The translations under genes were made by a program, and so were the position numbers. From NCBI RefSeq assembly GCF_014873875.1, contig NZ_JADBEM010000001.1, positions 9,486,001-9,550,000 on the forward strand: DNA of 64,000 bases, in the 5' to 3' direction. The DNA is from Actinopolymorpha pittospori (GTDB lineage Bacteria; Actinomycetota; Actinomycetes; Propionibacteriales; Actinopolymorphaceae). The notes under the pieces are model-generated. The model was not told where the DNA came from. It searched no databases and saw nothing but the letters and a program-made list of their open reading frames with translations. This document shows, piece by piece, positions 50,688 through 59,375 of the stretch (position 1 is its first letter; each line of letters begins with the position of its first letter).

Positions 50688-50896
50688 CCCAGTGTCTACA
50701 GAAGAGGGCAGGTGAGGGCGCAAACGCCGGAGAGGGCCTCACACAGGTGGGGGCGCGCCGCGCGATCGGTCCGGCCCGCCCTGGTTGGCGCGGGGCTGAC
50801 CGGCGATGGGGTGGCGTGTCCCACCTCGGTGCCGATCCGGGCGGACGCGCCCAGGAGGTCCTGCCGGTCGGGTCCGGGCGCGCACGGTAGCCTCGT

Positions 50897-50987
50897 GCCG
50901 GGCCGTGACTGGCGCGTTGGGATGGGATCGACCATCAGGAAGCGGCCCCGTCCGTCCGCGAGACGTCGTGCCGTGCGCCTGGGCCCC
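50897..50987 (+). ncRNA. ZTP (pfl) riboswitch upstream of glyA
   Basis: The pfl-motif consensus is present in order: GGCCGTGACTGGCG (50901-50914); a hairpin GATGG-GATCGA-CCATC (50921-50936); AGGAAGCGG directly after; and, 30 bp later, GCGCCTGGGC (50976-50985). GGCGC and GCGCC can pair. The element ends 26 bp before the glyA start. ZTP riboswitches sense the folate-stress signal ZMP/ZTP and commonly control glyA in actinobacteria. Confidence 0.88.
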
Positions 50988-51012
50988 TTCCCGCACGCCC
51001 ACAGGAGGTCCC

Positions 51013-52464
51013 ATGAGCGCTACGTCATCGCAGGTCAACAGTGAGTCGACGGCCTACCGCAGTGCCCTGCAGGTGATCGCGGGCGTCGAGCCCAGGGTCG
51101 CCGCCGCCATCGGCGCCGAGCTCGCCGACCAGCGCGAGTCCCTCAAGCTGATCGCCAGCGAGAACTACGCCTCCCCCGCCGTACTCCTCGCGATGGGCAA
51201 CTGGTTCAGCGACAAGTACGCCGAGGGCACCATCGGACGCCGCTTCTACGCCGGCTGCCGCAACGTCGACACCGTGGAGGCGCTGGCGGCCGAGCACGCC
51301 CGCGAACTCTTCGGCGCACCGCACGCCTACGTCCAGCCGCACTCCGGCATCGACGCCAACCTGGTCGCGTTCTGGGCGGTGCTCGCCCACCGGATCGAGG
51401 CGCCCGCCCTGGAGCGTGCGAAGGCGCGCCAGGTCAACGACCTCAGCGAGCAGGACTGGTTCGAGCTGCGGCGGGAGCTCGGCAACCAGCGGATGCTCGG
51501 CATGTCCCTGGACGCCGGTGGCCACCTCACGCACGGCTTCCGCCCCAACATCTCGGGCAAGATGTTCGACCAGCGCAGCTACGGGACCGACCCGGAGACT
51601 GGCCTGCTCGACTACGACGCCGTCCGTCGTACGGCCCAGGAGTTCCGGCCGCTCATCCTGGTCGCGGGCTACTCCGCCTACCCCCGGCTGATCAACTTCC
51701 GGATCATGCGGGAGATCGCCGACGAGGTGGGTGCGACGTTCATGGTCGACATGGCGCACTTCGCCGGGCTGGTCGCCGGCAAGGTGCTGACCGGCGACTT
51801 CGACCCGGTCCCGCACGCCCACATCGTCACCACCACGACCCACAAGTCGCTGCGTGGCCCGCGCGGCGGCATGGTCCTGTGCCACGAGGACCTCGCCGAG
51901 CAGGTCGACCGCGGCTGCCCGATGGTCCTCGGTGGGCCGCTGCCACACGTCATGGCCGCGAAGGCGGTCGCGCTCGCCGAGGCCCGGCAGCCGGAGTTCG
52001 CCGACTACGCCCAGCGCATCGTCGACAACGCCCAGGCCCTGGCCGAGGGGCTGAACAAGCGCGGCGCCACGCTCGTGACCGGCGGAACCGACAACCACCT
52101 GGTCCTCCTCGACGTCTCGGGCTACGGCCTCACCGGCCGACAAGCCGAGGCCGCGCTCCTCGACGGGGGCATCGTCACCAACCGCAACTCCGTCCCACAG
52201 GACCCGAACGGCGCGTGGTACACCTCGGGGATCCGGCTGGGTACGCCCGCGCTCACCACCCGCGGTCTCGGCGTCGCCGAGATGGACGAGGTGGCCGCGC
52301 TGATCGACGCCGTGCTCCGCGAGACCAAGCCGGGCGTGACCGCACAGGGCAAGGCCTCCAAGGCGCAGCACGTCCTAGACGAGTCGGTCGCCTCCCGGGT
52401 GGCCGCGCAGGCGGCCGACCTGCTGGCCAACCACCCGCTCTACCCCTCGATCGACCTCGGCTGA
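51013..52464 (+). CDS. glyA: Serine hydroxymethyltransferase
   Basis: 483 residues from the ATG at 51013 with AGGAGG upstream. PLP fold type I: SLKLIASENYASPAVL start, SDKYAEGTIGRRFYAGCRNVD, HAHIVTTTTHKSLRGPRGG with the PLP Lys, and GIRLGTPALTTRG. It converts serine to glycine while charging tetrahydrofolate with a one-carbon unit. It is about 60 residues longer than E. coli GlyA, with an extra segment around residues 120-200 as in several actinobacterial homologues. Expression is probably raised when ZTP accumulates, through the riboswitch upstream; an 18-bp stem-loop ends the transcript. Confidence 0.95.
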   Translation: MSATSSQVNSESTAYRSALQVIAGVEPRVAAAIGAELADQRESLKLIASENYASPAVLLAMGNWFSDKYAEGTIGRRFYAGCRNVDTVEALAAEHARELFGAPHAYVQPHSGIDANLVAFWAVLAHRIEAPALERAKARQVNDLSEQDWFELRRELGNQRMLGMSLDAGGHLTHGFRPNISGKMFDQRSYGTDPETGLLDYDAVRRTAQEFRPLILVAGYSAYPRLINFRIMREIADEVGATFMVDMAHFAGLVAGKVLTGDFDPVPHAHIVTTTTHKSLRGPRGGMVLCHEDLAEQVDRGCPMVLGGPLPHVMAAKAVALAEARQPEFADYAQRIVDNAQALAEGLNKRGATLVTGGTDNHLVLLDVSGYGLTGRQAEAALLDGGIVTNRNSVPQDPNGAWYTSGIRLGTPALTTRGLGVAEMDEVAALIDAVLRETKPGVTAQGKASKAQHVLDESVASRVAAQAADLLANHPLYPSIDLG

Positions 52465-52471
52465 CCCGATC

Positions 52472-52512
52472 CGGCAGCGGGCCCGCCGATCCAGTCGGCG
52501 GGCCCGCTGCCG
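52472..52512 (+). terminator. 18-bp perfect stem-loop terminator after glyA
   Basis: CGGCAGCGGGCCCGCCGA and its exact complement around a 5-base loop, followed by TTCTCG, 8 bp after the glyA stop. Confidence 0.9.
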
Positions 52513-52590
52513 TTCTCGTATCGTCGGTGTCCGGCCACGGACCCGGCTCAGGTGGGCAGCGTGGGCGGCATAGGGCACGATGGAGCGGCC

Positions 52591-55113
52591 ATGACCCTCG
52601 CACACCAGTCGCCAGAGCTGCCCTCGACCGCCGACACCGACCCCGACTCCCTCTTCGACACCTTCGCCGGTTGGGCGAAAGAGCGCGGTTTCACCCTCTA
52701 TCCCCACCAGGAAGAGGCGCTGATCGAGATCGTGTCGGGCGCCAACGTGATCCTCAGTACGCCGACCGGTTCCGGCAAGAGTCTCGTCGCCGCCGGTGCG
52801 CACTTCACCGCGGTCGCGCAGGGCCTGCGTACCTTCTACACCGCTCCGATCAAGGCCCTCGTGTCGGAGAAGTTCTTCGCCCTCTGCGAGATGTTCGGCC
52901 CCGCCCGGGTCGGCATGATGACCGGCGACGCGAGCGTCAACGCCGACGCCCCGATCATCTGCTGTACGGCGGAGATCCTCGCCAACGTCGCCCTGCGCGA
53001 CGGCGCGCGGGCCGACGTCGGTCAGGTGGTCATGGACGAGTTCCACTTCTACGCCGAGCCCGACCGCGGCTGGGCGTGGCAGGTGCCGCTGCTCGAACTC
53101 CCGCACGCACAGTTCCTGCTGATGTCGGCGACCCTCGGGGACGTCAGCAGGTTCGAGGAGGATCTCACCCGGCGTACCGGTCGACCCACCACCCTCGTGC
53201 ATGCCCTGGAGCGCCCCGTCCCCCTGGTGTTCTCCTACGTCACCACCCCGCTGCACGAGACGCTGGAGGAACTCCTCAGCACGCACCAGGCTCCGGTCTA
53301 CGTCGTGCACTTCACCCAGGCGGCGGCCCTCGAACGCGCGCAGGCCCTGATGAGCGTCAACGTCTGCTCGCGCGCCGAGAAGGACGCCATCGCCGACCTC
53401 ATCGGCAACTTCCGGTTCACCGCCGGCTTCGGTCGTACGTTGTCCCGGCTGGTCCGCCACGGCATCGGCGTCCACCACGCCGGCATGCTGCCCCGCTACC
53501 GGCGGCTGGTCGAGACCCTCGCCCAGGCCGGCCTGCTCAAGGTCATCTGCGGCACCGACACGCTCGGCGTCGGCATCAACGTCCCGATCCGCACGGTGCT
53601 GTTCACCGGCCTGTCGAAGTACGACGGCATCAAGACCCGGCTGCTCAAGGCACGCGAGTTCCACCAGATCGCCGGCCGCGCCGGGCGGGCCGGCTACGAC
53701 ACCATCGGCACCGTGGTGGTCCAGGCGCCCGAGCACGTCGTCGAGAACGAGAAGGCGCTGGCCAAGGCAGGTGACGACCCGAAGAAGCGGCGCCGGGTCG
53801 TGCGCAAGAAGCCGCCGGAGGGCACGATCGGCTGGGGCCGGCCCACCTACGAGCGGCTCATCGAGGCCGAGCCGGAGCCGCTGACGTCGAGCTTCGCGGT
53901 CAGCCACGCCATGCTGCTCAACGTCATCGGCCGTCCCGGCGACGCGTTCGCCGCGATGCGTCACCTCCTCACCGACAACCACGAGGAACCCGCCGCGCAG
54001 CGCCGGCACATCCGGCGCGCCATCGCGATCTACCGCGCGCTCCTGGCCGGCGGCGTCGTCGAACGGCTCGCCGAGCCCGACGAGGAGGGCCGCCTCGTCC
54101 GGCTCACCGTCGACCTCCAGTTCGACTTCGCGCTGAACCAGCCCCTGTCGCCGTTCGCCCTCGCCGCGATCGAGCTGCTCGACCGGGAGTCACCGACGTA
54201 CGCGCTCGACGTCCTGTCGATCATCGAGTCCACCCTCGACGATCCGCGGCAGGTCCTGTCCGCGCAGCAGTTCAAGGCCCGCGGCGAGGCGGTCGCGGCG
54301 ATGAAGGCGGAGGGCATCGAGTACGACGAACGGATGGAGCTGCTGGAGGAGGTGACCCACCCCAAGCCGCTGGAGGAGCTCCTCGAGGCCGCCTACGACA
54401 TGTACCGGCGGGGGCATCCGTGGGTCGCCGACCACGAGCTGTCCCCGAAGTCGGTCGTGCGCGACATGTACGAGCGGGCGATGACGTTCGTGGAGTACGT
54501 CGGGCTCTACGGTCTGACCCGCTCCGAAGGGCTGGTGCTGCGCTATCTCGCCGACGCCTACAAGGCGCTGCGGCAGACGGTCCCCGAGGACGCCCGGACC
54601 GAGGAGCTCGTCGACCTCACCGAATGGCTCGGCGAGCTGGTCCGCCAGGTCGACTCCAGCCTGCTCGACGAGTGGGAGCGACTGCGCAACCCGACCGACG
54701 AGGCCGATCCGGCGGCGGCTCTCAAGCCCGCGCCGCTGCGGACGCTGACCTCCAACACCCGGGCGTTCCGAGTGCTGGTGCGCAACGCGCTCTTCCGCCG
54801 GGTCGAGCTCGCCGCCCTGCGCCGCTACGACCAACTCGGCGAACTCGACGCCGCGGCCGGCTGGGACGCCGACAGGTGGGCGGAGGCCCTGGGCCGGTAC
54901 TTCCAGGAGTACGACGCCATCGGCACCGGTCCCGACGCGCGGGGTCCGGCGCTGCTGATGATCGATGAGCAGCCGGACCGGTGGGTCGTGCGCCAGATCT
55001 TCGCCGACCCCGAGGACGACCACGACTGGGGCATCAGCGCGGAGGTCGACCTGGCCGCCTCCGACGAGGAGGGCACCGCCGTGGTCCGGGTCGTGGCGGT
55101 CGGCCCCGTCTGA
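52591..55113 (+). CDS. DEAD/DEAH-box helicase with DUF3516 domain
   Basis: 840 residues from the ATG at 52591 (GGAGCGG upstream). Helicase motifs: Q-like YPHQEEAL, Walker A STPTGSGKS, Walker B VMDEFHFY, SATLGD and the motif VI region HQIAGRAGRAGYD. After a basic linker (KKRRRVVRKKPP), the C-terminal half is the DUF3516 domain found in actinobacteria, ending around LLMIDEQPDRWVVRQIFADPE. These are Ski2-like family proteins thought to act on RNA; role here inferred only from the family. Single gene downstream of the glyA terminator. Confidence 0.92.
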   Translation: MTLAHQSPELPSTADTDPDSLFDTFAGWAKERGFTLYPHQEEALIEIVSGANVILSTPTGSGKSLVAAGAHFTAVAQGLRTFYTAPIKALVSEKFFALCEMFGPARVGMMTGDASVNADAPIICCTAEILANVALRDGARADVGQVVMDEFHFYAEPDRGWAWQVPLLELPHAQFLLMSATLGDVSRFEEDLTRRTGRPTTLVHALERPVPLVFSYVTTPLHETLEELLSTHQAPVYVVHFTQAAALERAQALMSVNVCSRAEKDAIADLIGNFRFTAGFGRTLSRLVRHGIGVHHAGMLPRYRRLVETLAQAGLLKVICGTDTLGVGINVPIRTVLFTGLSKYDGIKTRLLKAREFHQIAGRAGRAGYDTIGTVVVQAPEHVVENEKALAKAGDDPKKRRRVVRKKPPEGTIGWGRPTYERLIEAEPEPLTSSFAVSHAMLLNVIGRPGDAFAAMRHLLTDNHEEPAAQRRHIRRAIAIYRALLAGGVVERLAEPDEEGRLVRLTVDLQFDFALNQPLSPFALAAIELLDRESPTYALDVLSIIESTLDDPRQVLSAQQFKARGEAVAAMKAEGIEYDERMELLEEVTHPKPLEELLEAAYDMYRRGHPWVADHELSPKSVVRDMYERAMTFVEYVGLYGLTRSEGLVLRYLADAYKALRQTVPEDARTEELVDLTEWLGELVRQVDSSLLDEWERLRNPTDEADPAAALKPAPLRTLTSNTRAFRVLVRNALFRRVELAALRRYDQLGELDAAAGWDADRWAEALGRYFQEYDAIGTGPDARGPALLMIDEQPDRWVVRQIFADPEDDHDWGISAEVDLAASDEEGTAVVRVVAVGPV

Positions 55114-55283
55114 GCGCCATGTCCGGTTTGTTTTTGTGCTCCGGCCTGTCCGGCCTGTCCGGCCCGATTCGCGGAACCCGTCCAGCTGATCTTCCTCGCG
55201 CGCGACGATGGGAGCGGCGCGCCTGAGGGCTCGGATCCCAGACGCCTCGACCACTTTCCGCAGGGCATGGGGGGACGGGAGTC

Positions 55284-55589
55284 ATGGCCAGCAAGCAGGG
55301 TCACACCACGCACCAGAGGCACGACCACGTGCACGGCGAGGGCTGCGGCCACGTCGCCATTCCGCACCAGAACCACGTGGACTACGCCCACGACGGTCAC
55401 CTGCACGTCATGCACGAAGGGCACAGCGACGAGTGCACCATGTCAGAGCACCACGAGCACAGCGGTGACCACGCACACCAACACGGCGAGGGGTGTGGCC
55501 ACGTCGGCGTGCCCCACGGGGACCACGTCGACTACGTCCACGACGGCCACCGCCACGCGGCGCACGGCGGCCACTGGGACGACCACTGA
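55284..55589 (+). CDS. His-rich protein with duplicated metal-binding module
   Basis: 101 residues, 28 of them His. Two similar modules: HGEGCGHVAIPHQNHVDYAHDGH and, in the second half, HGEGCGHVGVPHGDHVDYVHDGH (shown here only as type). Each includes one Cys, and one extra Cys lies between. This is a likely zinc or nickel/copper-binding or storage protein. The module is known in short actinobacterial proteins that lie beside metal transporters; none is next to it here. It is convergent with the fused phosphoribosyltransferase gene, 2 bp apart. Confidence 0.8.
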   Translation: MASKQGHTTHQRHDHVHGEGCGHVAIPHQNHVDYAHDGHLHVMHEGHSDECTMSEHHEHSGDHAHQHGEGCGHVGVPHGDHVDYVHDGHRHAAHGGHWDDH

Positions 55590-55591
55590 CC

Positions 55592-56707
55592 TCAGGGCAG
55601 GACGGCCTCGAGATCGTTGGGCAGGGCGGACTTCACGTCGGCCCACTCGCCGTCGGTGATGTGCTGACGCAGTGCGGCCATCACCCGGTACGCCAGCTGG
55701 TCCATCCCCCCGTCGATGTCGAATCGGAACTCCTCCTGGATCCGGTTCAGGAACTCCTGGCGGCTCATCTTGACCGGTACCCTGCTCGGCTCCCAGCCCT
55801 CGTAGTACATGCCTCGGACGAGCATCGGCAGTTGGGCGCCCAACTGTGCGGCCTCCTGGACGCTCAGCCGGTCGCGTAGTGCGTGCAGAGTCGCTCGAAG
55901 CGCCGCACAGGACTGGTTCCGGCGTTCCTTGGGCCAGCCGTAGTCGTGCTCGATCTCCCGGAGGACATGGTTGGTCTTGTCCACGGTCGTGTTGAAGGAC
56001 GAGTAACCCGTCTCGGCCATGACCTTGCTCCTTTCGCTGGTGGCGCGTACCGGGCCCCTGCTCGGCGTCGCGGCGCGGACCAGCGCACGCACCTCCTCAT
56101 CGCTCACCTGCTCGAAGTTCTGGTACGACTCACCGACGGCGAAGAAGGGCGACGGCGTCCGCACGCAGCGAAGCTCGTCCACCCGATGGGCGAGTTCCTC
56201 ACAGACCGAGGCGGGCCCGGTCGGCACGGCCACCACCACCCGGGCCGGACCGAGTTGGCGCGCGGCATGGATCGCGGCACGCATGCTGGCCCCCGTCGCG
56301 AGCCCGTCGTCGACGAGAATGACGGTTCTGCCCGTCAGGTCGGGAATGGGGCGACCATCACGGTAGAGCTGGTCCCGGCGGCGCAGTTCTGCCCGCTCCC
56401 GCTCGGCGACCTCGGAGACGACGCGACCGGACACGCCGAGGGCCCGCAGGATGTCGTCGTTCAGGACGACCACGTGTCCGAAGGCGACCGCGCCCATCGC
56501 GAGTTCCTCCCGGCCCGGAACCCCGAGCTTGCGGACCAGGAAGACGTCCATTGGAGCCCCGATGGCCTGGGCCACCTCGTGGGCCACCGGCACGCCGCCG
56601 CGCGGCAGACCCAGCACGATGACGTCGGTCCGGTCACGGTAGTGACAGAGGAGTCCGGCGAGAGCCCGGCCGGCCGCTCTCCGGTCCTGAAAGAGGCGAT
56701 CTCCCAT
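55592..56707 (-). CDS. Phosphoribosyltransferase-DUF2267 fusion protein
   Basis: 371 residues from the ATG at 56707. Residues 1-about 215 are a type I phosphoribosyltransferase domain of the ComF-like/PRibTrfase group: FQDRRAAGRALAGLL, VLGLPRGGVPVAHEVA, and the PRPP loop VILVDDGLATGASM. Residues from about 230 are a complete DUF2267 domain (MAETGYSSFNTTVDKTNHVLREIEHDYGW start at base 56020, ending PNDLEAVLP). In many genomes the two are separate adjacent genes. Here no stop separates them, yet a strong ribosome site (AAAGGAG, 7 bp before ATG) remains inside the frame. Both a fusion and a free DUF2267 protein may be made. Confidence 0.85.
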   Translation of the reverse strand: MGDRLFQDRRAAGRALAGLLCHYRDRTDVIVLGLPRGGVPVAHEVAQAIGAPMDVFLVRKLGVPGREELAMGAVAFGHVVVLNDDILRALGVSGRVVSEVAERERAELRRRDQLYRDGRPIPDLTGRTVILVDDGLATGASMRAAIHAARQLGPARVVVAVPTGPASVCEELAHRVDELRCVRTPSPFFAVGESYQNFEQVSDEEVRALVRAATPSRGPVRATSERSKVMAETGYSSFNTTVDKTNHVLREIEHDYGWPKERRNQSCAALRATLHALRDRLSVQEAAQLGAQLPMLVRGMYYEGWEPSRVPVKMSRQEFLNRIQEEFRFDIDGGMDQLAYRVMAALRQHITDGEWADVKSALPNDLEAVLP

Positions 56708-56915
56708 GCCTGCCTCCTGCTTCGTCGCGCAGGCGGCGCCCCCGACCGCCGCCCTGCACACGACGGCGTCAGCGGCGTTTCTTCGAGCCTACTCACACCC
56801 GCGGCCGGTGTGGTCCAGGACATTTGTCATGCCTGCGTGCGATCGGATGGCATCCGCCCGAAGCGGTCGCGACGCCGAGGCTGAGTCTCGTCACGGACGA
56901 CTCGCGGAGGTCCTC

Positions 56916-57953
56916 ATGCGACGCATCGCCCCAGCCATCGGCCTGTTCTTCCTCGCCCCGCTCATCGCGGAGTTCCTGCTGGGCAATCTCCCCGTCAGTC
57001 TGCTGTTCGCCCTGATGATCCTGGCGCCGCTGTACGGTGCCGGCGCGCTGTTGATCAGGGAGGTGGTCCGTCGAACCGGGCGAGGCTGGCCGAGCATCAT
57101 CGTGCTCGGGTTGGCCTACGCCGTCTTCGAGGAAGGCGTCACCACCCAGTCGCTGTTCAACCCGAACTACGCCAACGCCCACCTGCTCGACCATGGCTAC
57201 GTGCCGGCACTCGGCCTGTCCGTTCCGTGGACGTTGGGCGTACTGGCCCTCCATGCGGTGTGGAGCATCGGGGTTCCGATCGGACTCACCGAGTCGCTCG
57301 TGCTCGACCGCCCACGCACGCCGTGGCTCGGCAAGCTCGGCTTGACAGTCACCGCGGTCCTCTTCGCGTTGGGCTCGGTGGCAACCACCGCGATGCAGCT
57401 CTACCAGGACGACTTCGTGGCGTCGGTGCCGCAGTTCGTGGGGGTCGCCGTCGCGATCGTGGTGTTCGTGGCGGTGGCCATGACGTTCCGGCCGGCCGCG
57501 CGCCAGGTCGACAGCGTCAACAGGGTCGACAGCAACGCCATCAGGGTCGTCACCTCCCGCACGGCGCCGAACCCGTGGTGGGTGGGGGCGTTCGCGTTCG
57601 TCACCGGCACCGCGTTCCGCCTGCTTCCGGACGGGATCCCGGCCTGGCTGAACGTGGCGGGACTTCTCGTCCTCGCCGCGATCGTGATCGCGGTCGTGCG
57701 CCACTGGTCGCACCAGACGGGCTGGGGTGATTCGCACCGGTTCGCACTCGTCGCCGGCGCGATGGTCTGCTACGCGGTGCACTCCTTCATCGAGACACCC
57801 GTCATGCCGGTGTCACCGGCGATCGACCACACCGGTGACGTCGTCTTCTCCCTGGCCGCACTCGTCACCCTCGCGCTCACCGCTCGCCGACTGCGTCGAC
57901 ACGCCGCCGCGTCGACGGTCGAGGAGGCCGGCGTCGCACCAGCACGCCGCTGA
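56916..57953 (+). CDS. Polytopic membrane protein, unknown function
   Basis: 345 residues from the ATG at 56916 with GCGGAGG upstream. About nine membrane helices. A conserved-looking FEEGVTTQSLFNPNY segment follows helix three, with paired Glu in the membrane, and a HSFIETPVMP block near the end. The paired Glu recalls CPBP-type intramembrane proteases, but the other CPBP motifs are not clear and I would not assign that activity. Divergent from the fused phosphoribosyltransferase gene. Confidence 0.65.
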   Translation: MRRIAPAIGLFFLAPLIAEFLLGNLPVSLLFALMILAPLYGAGALLIREVVRRTGRGWPSIIVLGLAYAVFEEGVTTQSLFNPNYANAHLLDHGYVPALGLSVPWTLGVLALHAVWSIGVPIGLTESLVLDRPRTPWLGKLGLTVTAVLFALGSVATTAMQLYQDDFVASVPQFVGVAVAIVVFVAVAMTFRPAARQVDSVNRVDSNAIRVVTSRTAPNPWWVGAFAFVTGTAFRLLPDGIPAWLNVAGLLVLAAIVIAVVRHWSHQTGWGDSHRFALVAGAMVCYAVHSFIETPVMPVSPAIDHTGDVVFSLAALVTLALTARRLRRHAAASTVEEAGVAPARR

Positions 57954-57983
57954 CCGACCGGCGCGGTCCGTCGGTCGCGGGGG

Positions 57984-58469
57984 TCATGGGGCGAGGTTGA
58001 TGGTGGCGGGGATGCCCTGGCGGGTCATCTTGGCGTAGGGGCACAGCGCGGTCGCCTGGGCGAGCAGCGGGGCGGCCGTATCCTGTTCGACTCCGGGCCA
58101 GGTCACGACAAGGTCGGCACGGAGCTGGTAGCCGCCGTCGGCGGGGTCGCGGCCGAAGGTGACGCTCGCCTCGACCGTGATCGGTCCGGGGTCGAGAAGG
58201 TGCTGGCGGGCCACCAGGCTGAGGGCGCCGTGGAAGGAGGCGGCGTAGGCGGCGGCGAAGAGCTGTTCGGGGTTCGGGGCGGTGGCGTCGCCGCCGAGTT
58301 CCGCGGGCATCCGCAGCTCGAGGTCGAGGGCGCCGTCGGAGGAGCGGGCCCGGCCGGTGGCCCGGCCGTGGGCGGAGCTGCCGCCCTCCACGGTGACGCG
58401 CGTGACGTAGAGCGGTCTAAACGCGGTGCCGCTGTCGTCATGGTCCGTGGACAGGATCGGGTCGTTCAC
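57984..58469 (-). CDS. Ohr/OsmC-family protein lacking the peroxidatic cysteine
   Basis: 161 residues from a GTG at 58469 (GGAAGG upstream). Ohr landmarks: LYVTRVTVEGG, RSSDGALDLELRMPAELGG with the Glu, TAPNPEQLFAAAYAASFHGALS, and the second Cys in ALCPYAKMTRQG. In active Ohr the first motif reads AAxF with Cys before Phe; here it is Ser78 (TCC on the minus strand, bases 58238-58236). The Arg of the usual GGRDG loop is also replaced by a longer loop. Peroxide reduction by the standard mechanism is therefore unlikely. It lies 50 bp before the sigma-like gene on the same strand. Confidence 0.85.
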   Translation of the reverse strand: MNDPILSTDHDDSGTAFRPLYVTRVTVEGGSSAHGRATGRARSSDGALDLELRMPAELGGDATAPNPEQLFAAAYAASFHGALSLVARQHLLDPGPITVEASVTFGRDPADGGYQLRADLVVTWPGVEQDTAAPLLAQATALCPYAKMTRQGIPATINLAP

Positions 58470-58518
58470 CGGTACGCCTTCCAGCGGCACGCGAGGAGCC
58501 TGTGGTGGGGCACTCTGG

Positions 58519-59199
58519 TCATGGGCGGTGCCAGCGCCGCAACTTGTCGGGATTCAGCACGATCCACACGGCGGTGACCTCGGCTCCGGCGACGCTCGCG
58601 CTGATCACCGCCACGGCCCGGCCCGACCGGCGCAGCACCAGCCCCGCGCGACCGTTCACGGCCTCCAGGGTGACGTCGGTGCAGGGCCGGCCGGTCAACA
58701 GGGCCGTGACGAAGCGGGCCACCGCGTCCGCGCCGTAGGTCGGGCGTACGGCGGCGCGCAGTTTGCCGCCACCGTCGCTCACGACCATCGCGTCCGTGGC
58801 CAGGACCGCCCGCAGTGCCTCGGTGTCCCCCGTCTCGCAGGCCGCGGCGAACCGGCGGGCGACATGGTCGTGTCTGACGATCGCCTGGCTGAACCTGACC
58901 GGGTGCTGGGTCAGGTCGGTGCCGGGCTGGGGCCGGCGTACCGGAGCGCTGGGGGTGTGGACGTGGATGGGGGCGGCCAGCAGGTCCAGGCAGATGCTTC
59001 CGGCGGTCCGCGTCAGCCAGGCGCGCGGCACCGCGATGCCGGCGCGCTCCTCGTCGTCGAGGGCGTACCAGCGGCGATAGGTCTCGTCGACGATGCGGTC
59101 CGCGGTGACTTCGGAACCGAACATCCACAAGGCGATCTCGACCAGGTGCTGACGTTCGTCGAGCATCTCCGCCAGCGACTCGGCGGCCACGTCGGTCAT
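58519..59199 (-). CDS. Sigma-like protein: region 2 plus SnoaL-like domain, no region 4
   Basis: 226 residues from the ATG at 59199. The N-terminus looks like a sigma region 2 (MLDERQHLVEIALWMFGSEVTADRIVDETYRRWYALDDEERAGI, then PRAWLTRTAGSICLDLL). The second half is a SnoaL/NTF2-like domain of ECF41 type (FAAACETGDTEALRAVLATDAMVVSDGGGKLRAAVR ... LEAVNGRAGLV) ending VLNPDKLRRW. The region-4 HTH that should lie between is absent and replaced by about 40 Pro-rich residues. It cannot recognise a -35 element by the usual route; it may modulate the adjacent ECF41 sigma factor. Similar sigma-like proteins exist in Streptomyces. Confidence 0.75.
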   Translation of the reverse strand: MTDVAAESLAEMLDERQHLVEIALWMFGSEVTADRIVDETYRRWYALDDEERAGIAVPRAWLTRTAGSICLDLLAAPIHVHTPSAPVRRPQPGTDLTQHPVRFSQAIVRHDHVARRFAAACETGDTEALRAVLATDAMVVSDGGGKLRAAVRPTYGADAVARFVTALLTGRPCTDVTLEAVNGRAGLVLRRSGRAVAVISASVAGAEVTAVWIVLNPDKLRRWHRP

Positions 59200-59375
59200 G
59201 TCCTGCCGCCCTCGCAGTCGGGAAAGCACGCCGGGTAGCGGCGTGGCCTCTCCTTTGTCCATGCCGTGGGGGTGCCGGCGTGGCCGCCGGCCAACGACGT
59301 TGTCGGCACGATGTCCTCGGTTCCTTCGGTGTCCGCAGGTAGGACGGGTCAGCCCGTCGGGTTGTGACACCGCGT

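Noticed and set aside
56916..57953. CPBP-type intramembrane protease
   Set aside because: Only a paired Glu resembles the family; the remaining motifs were not found.
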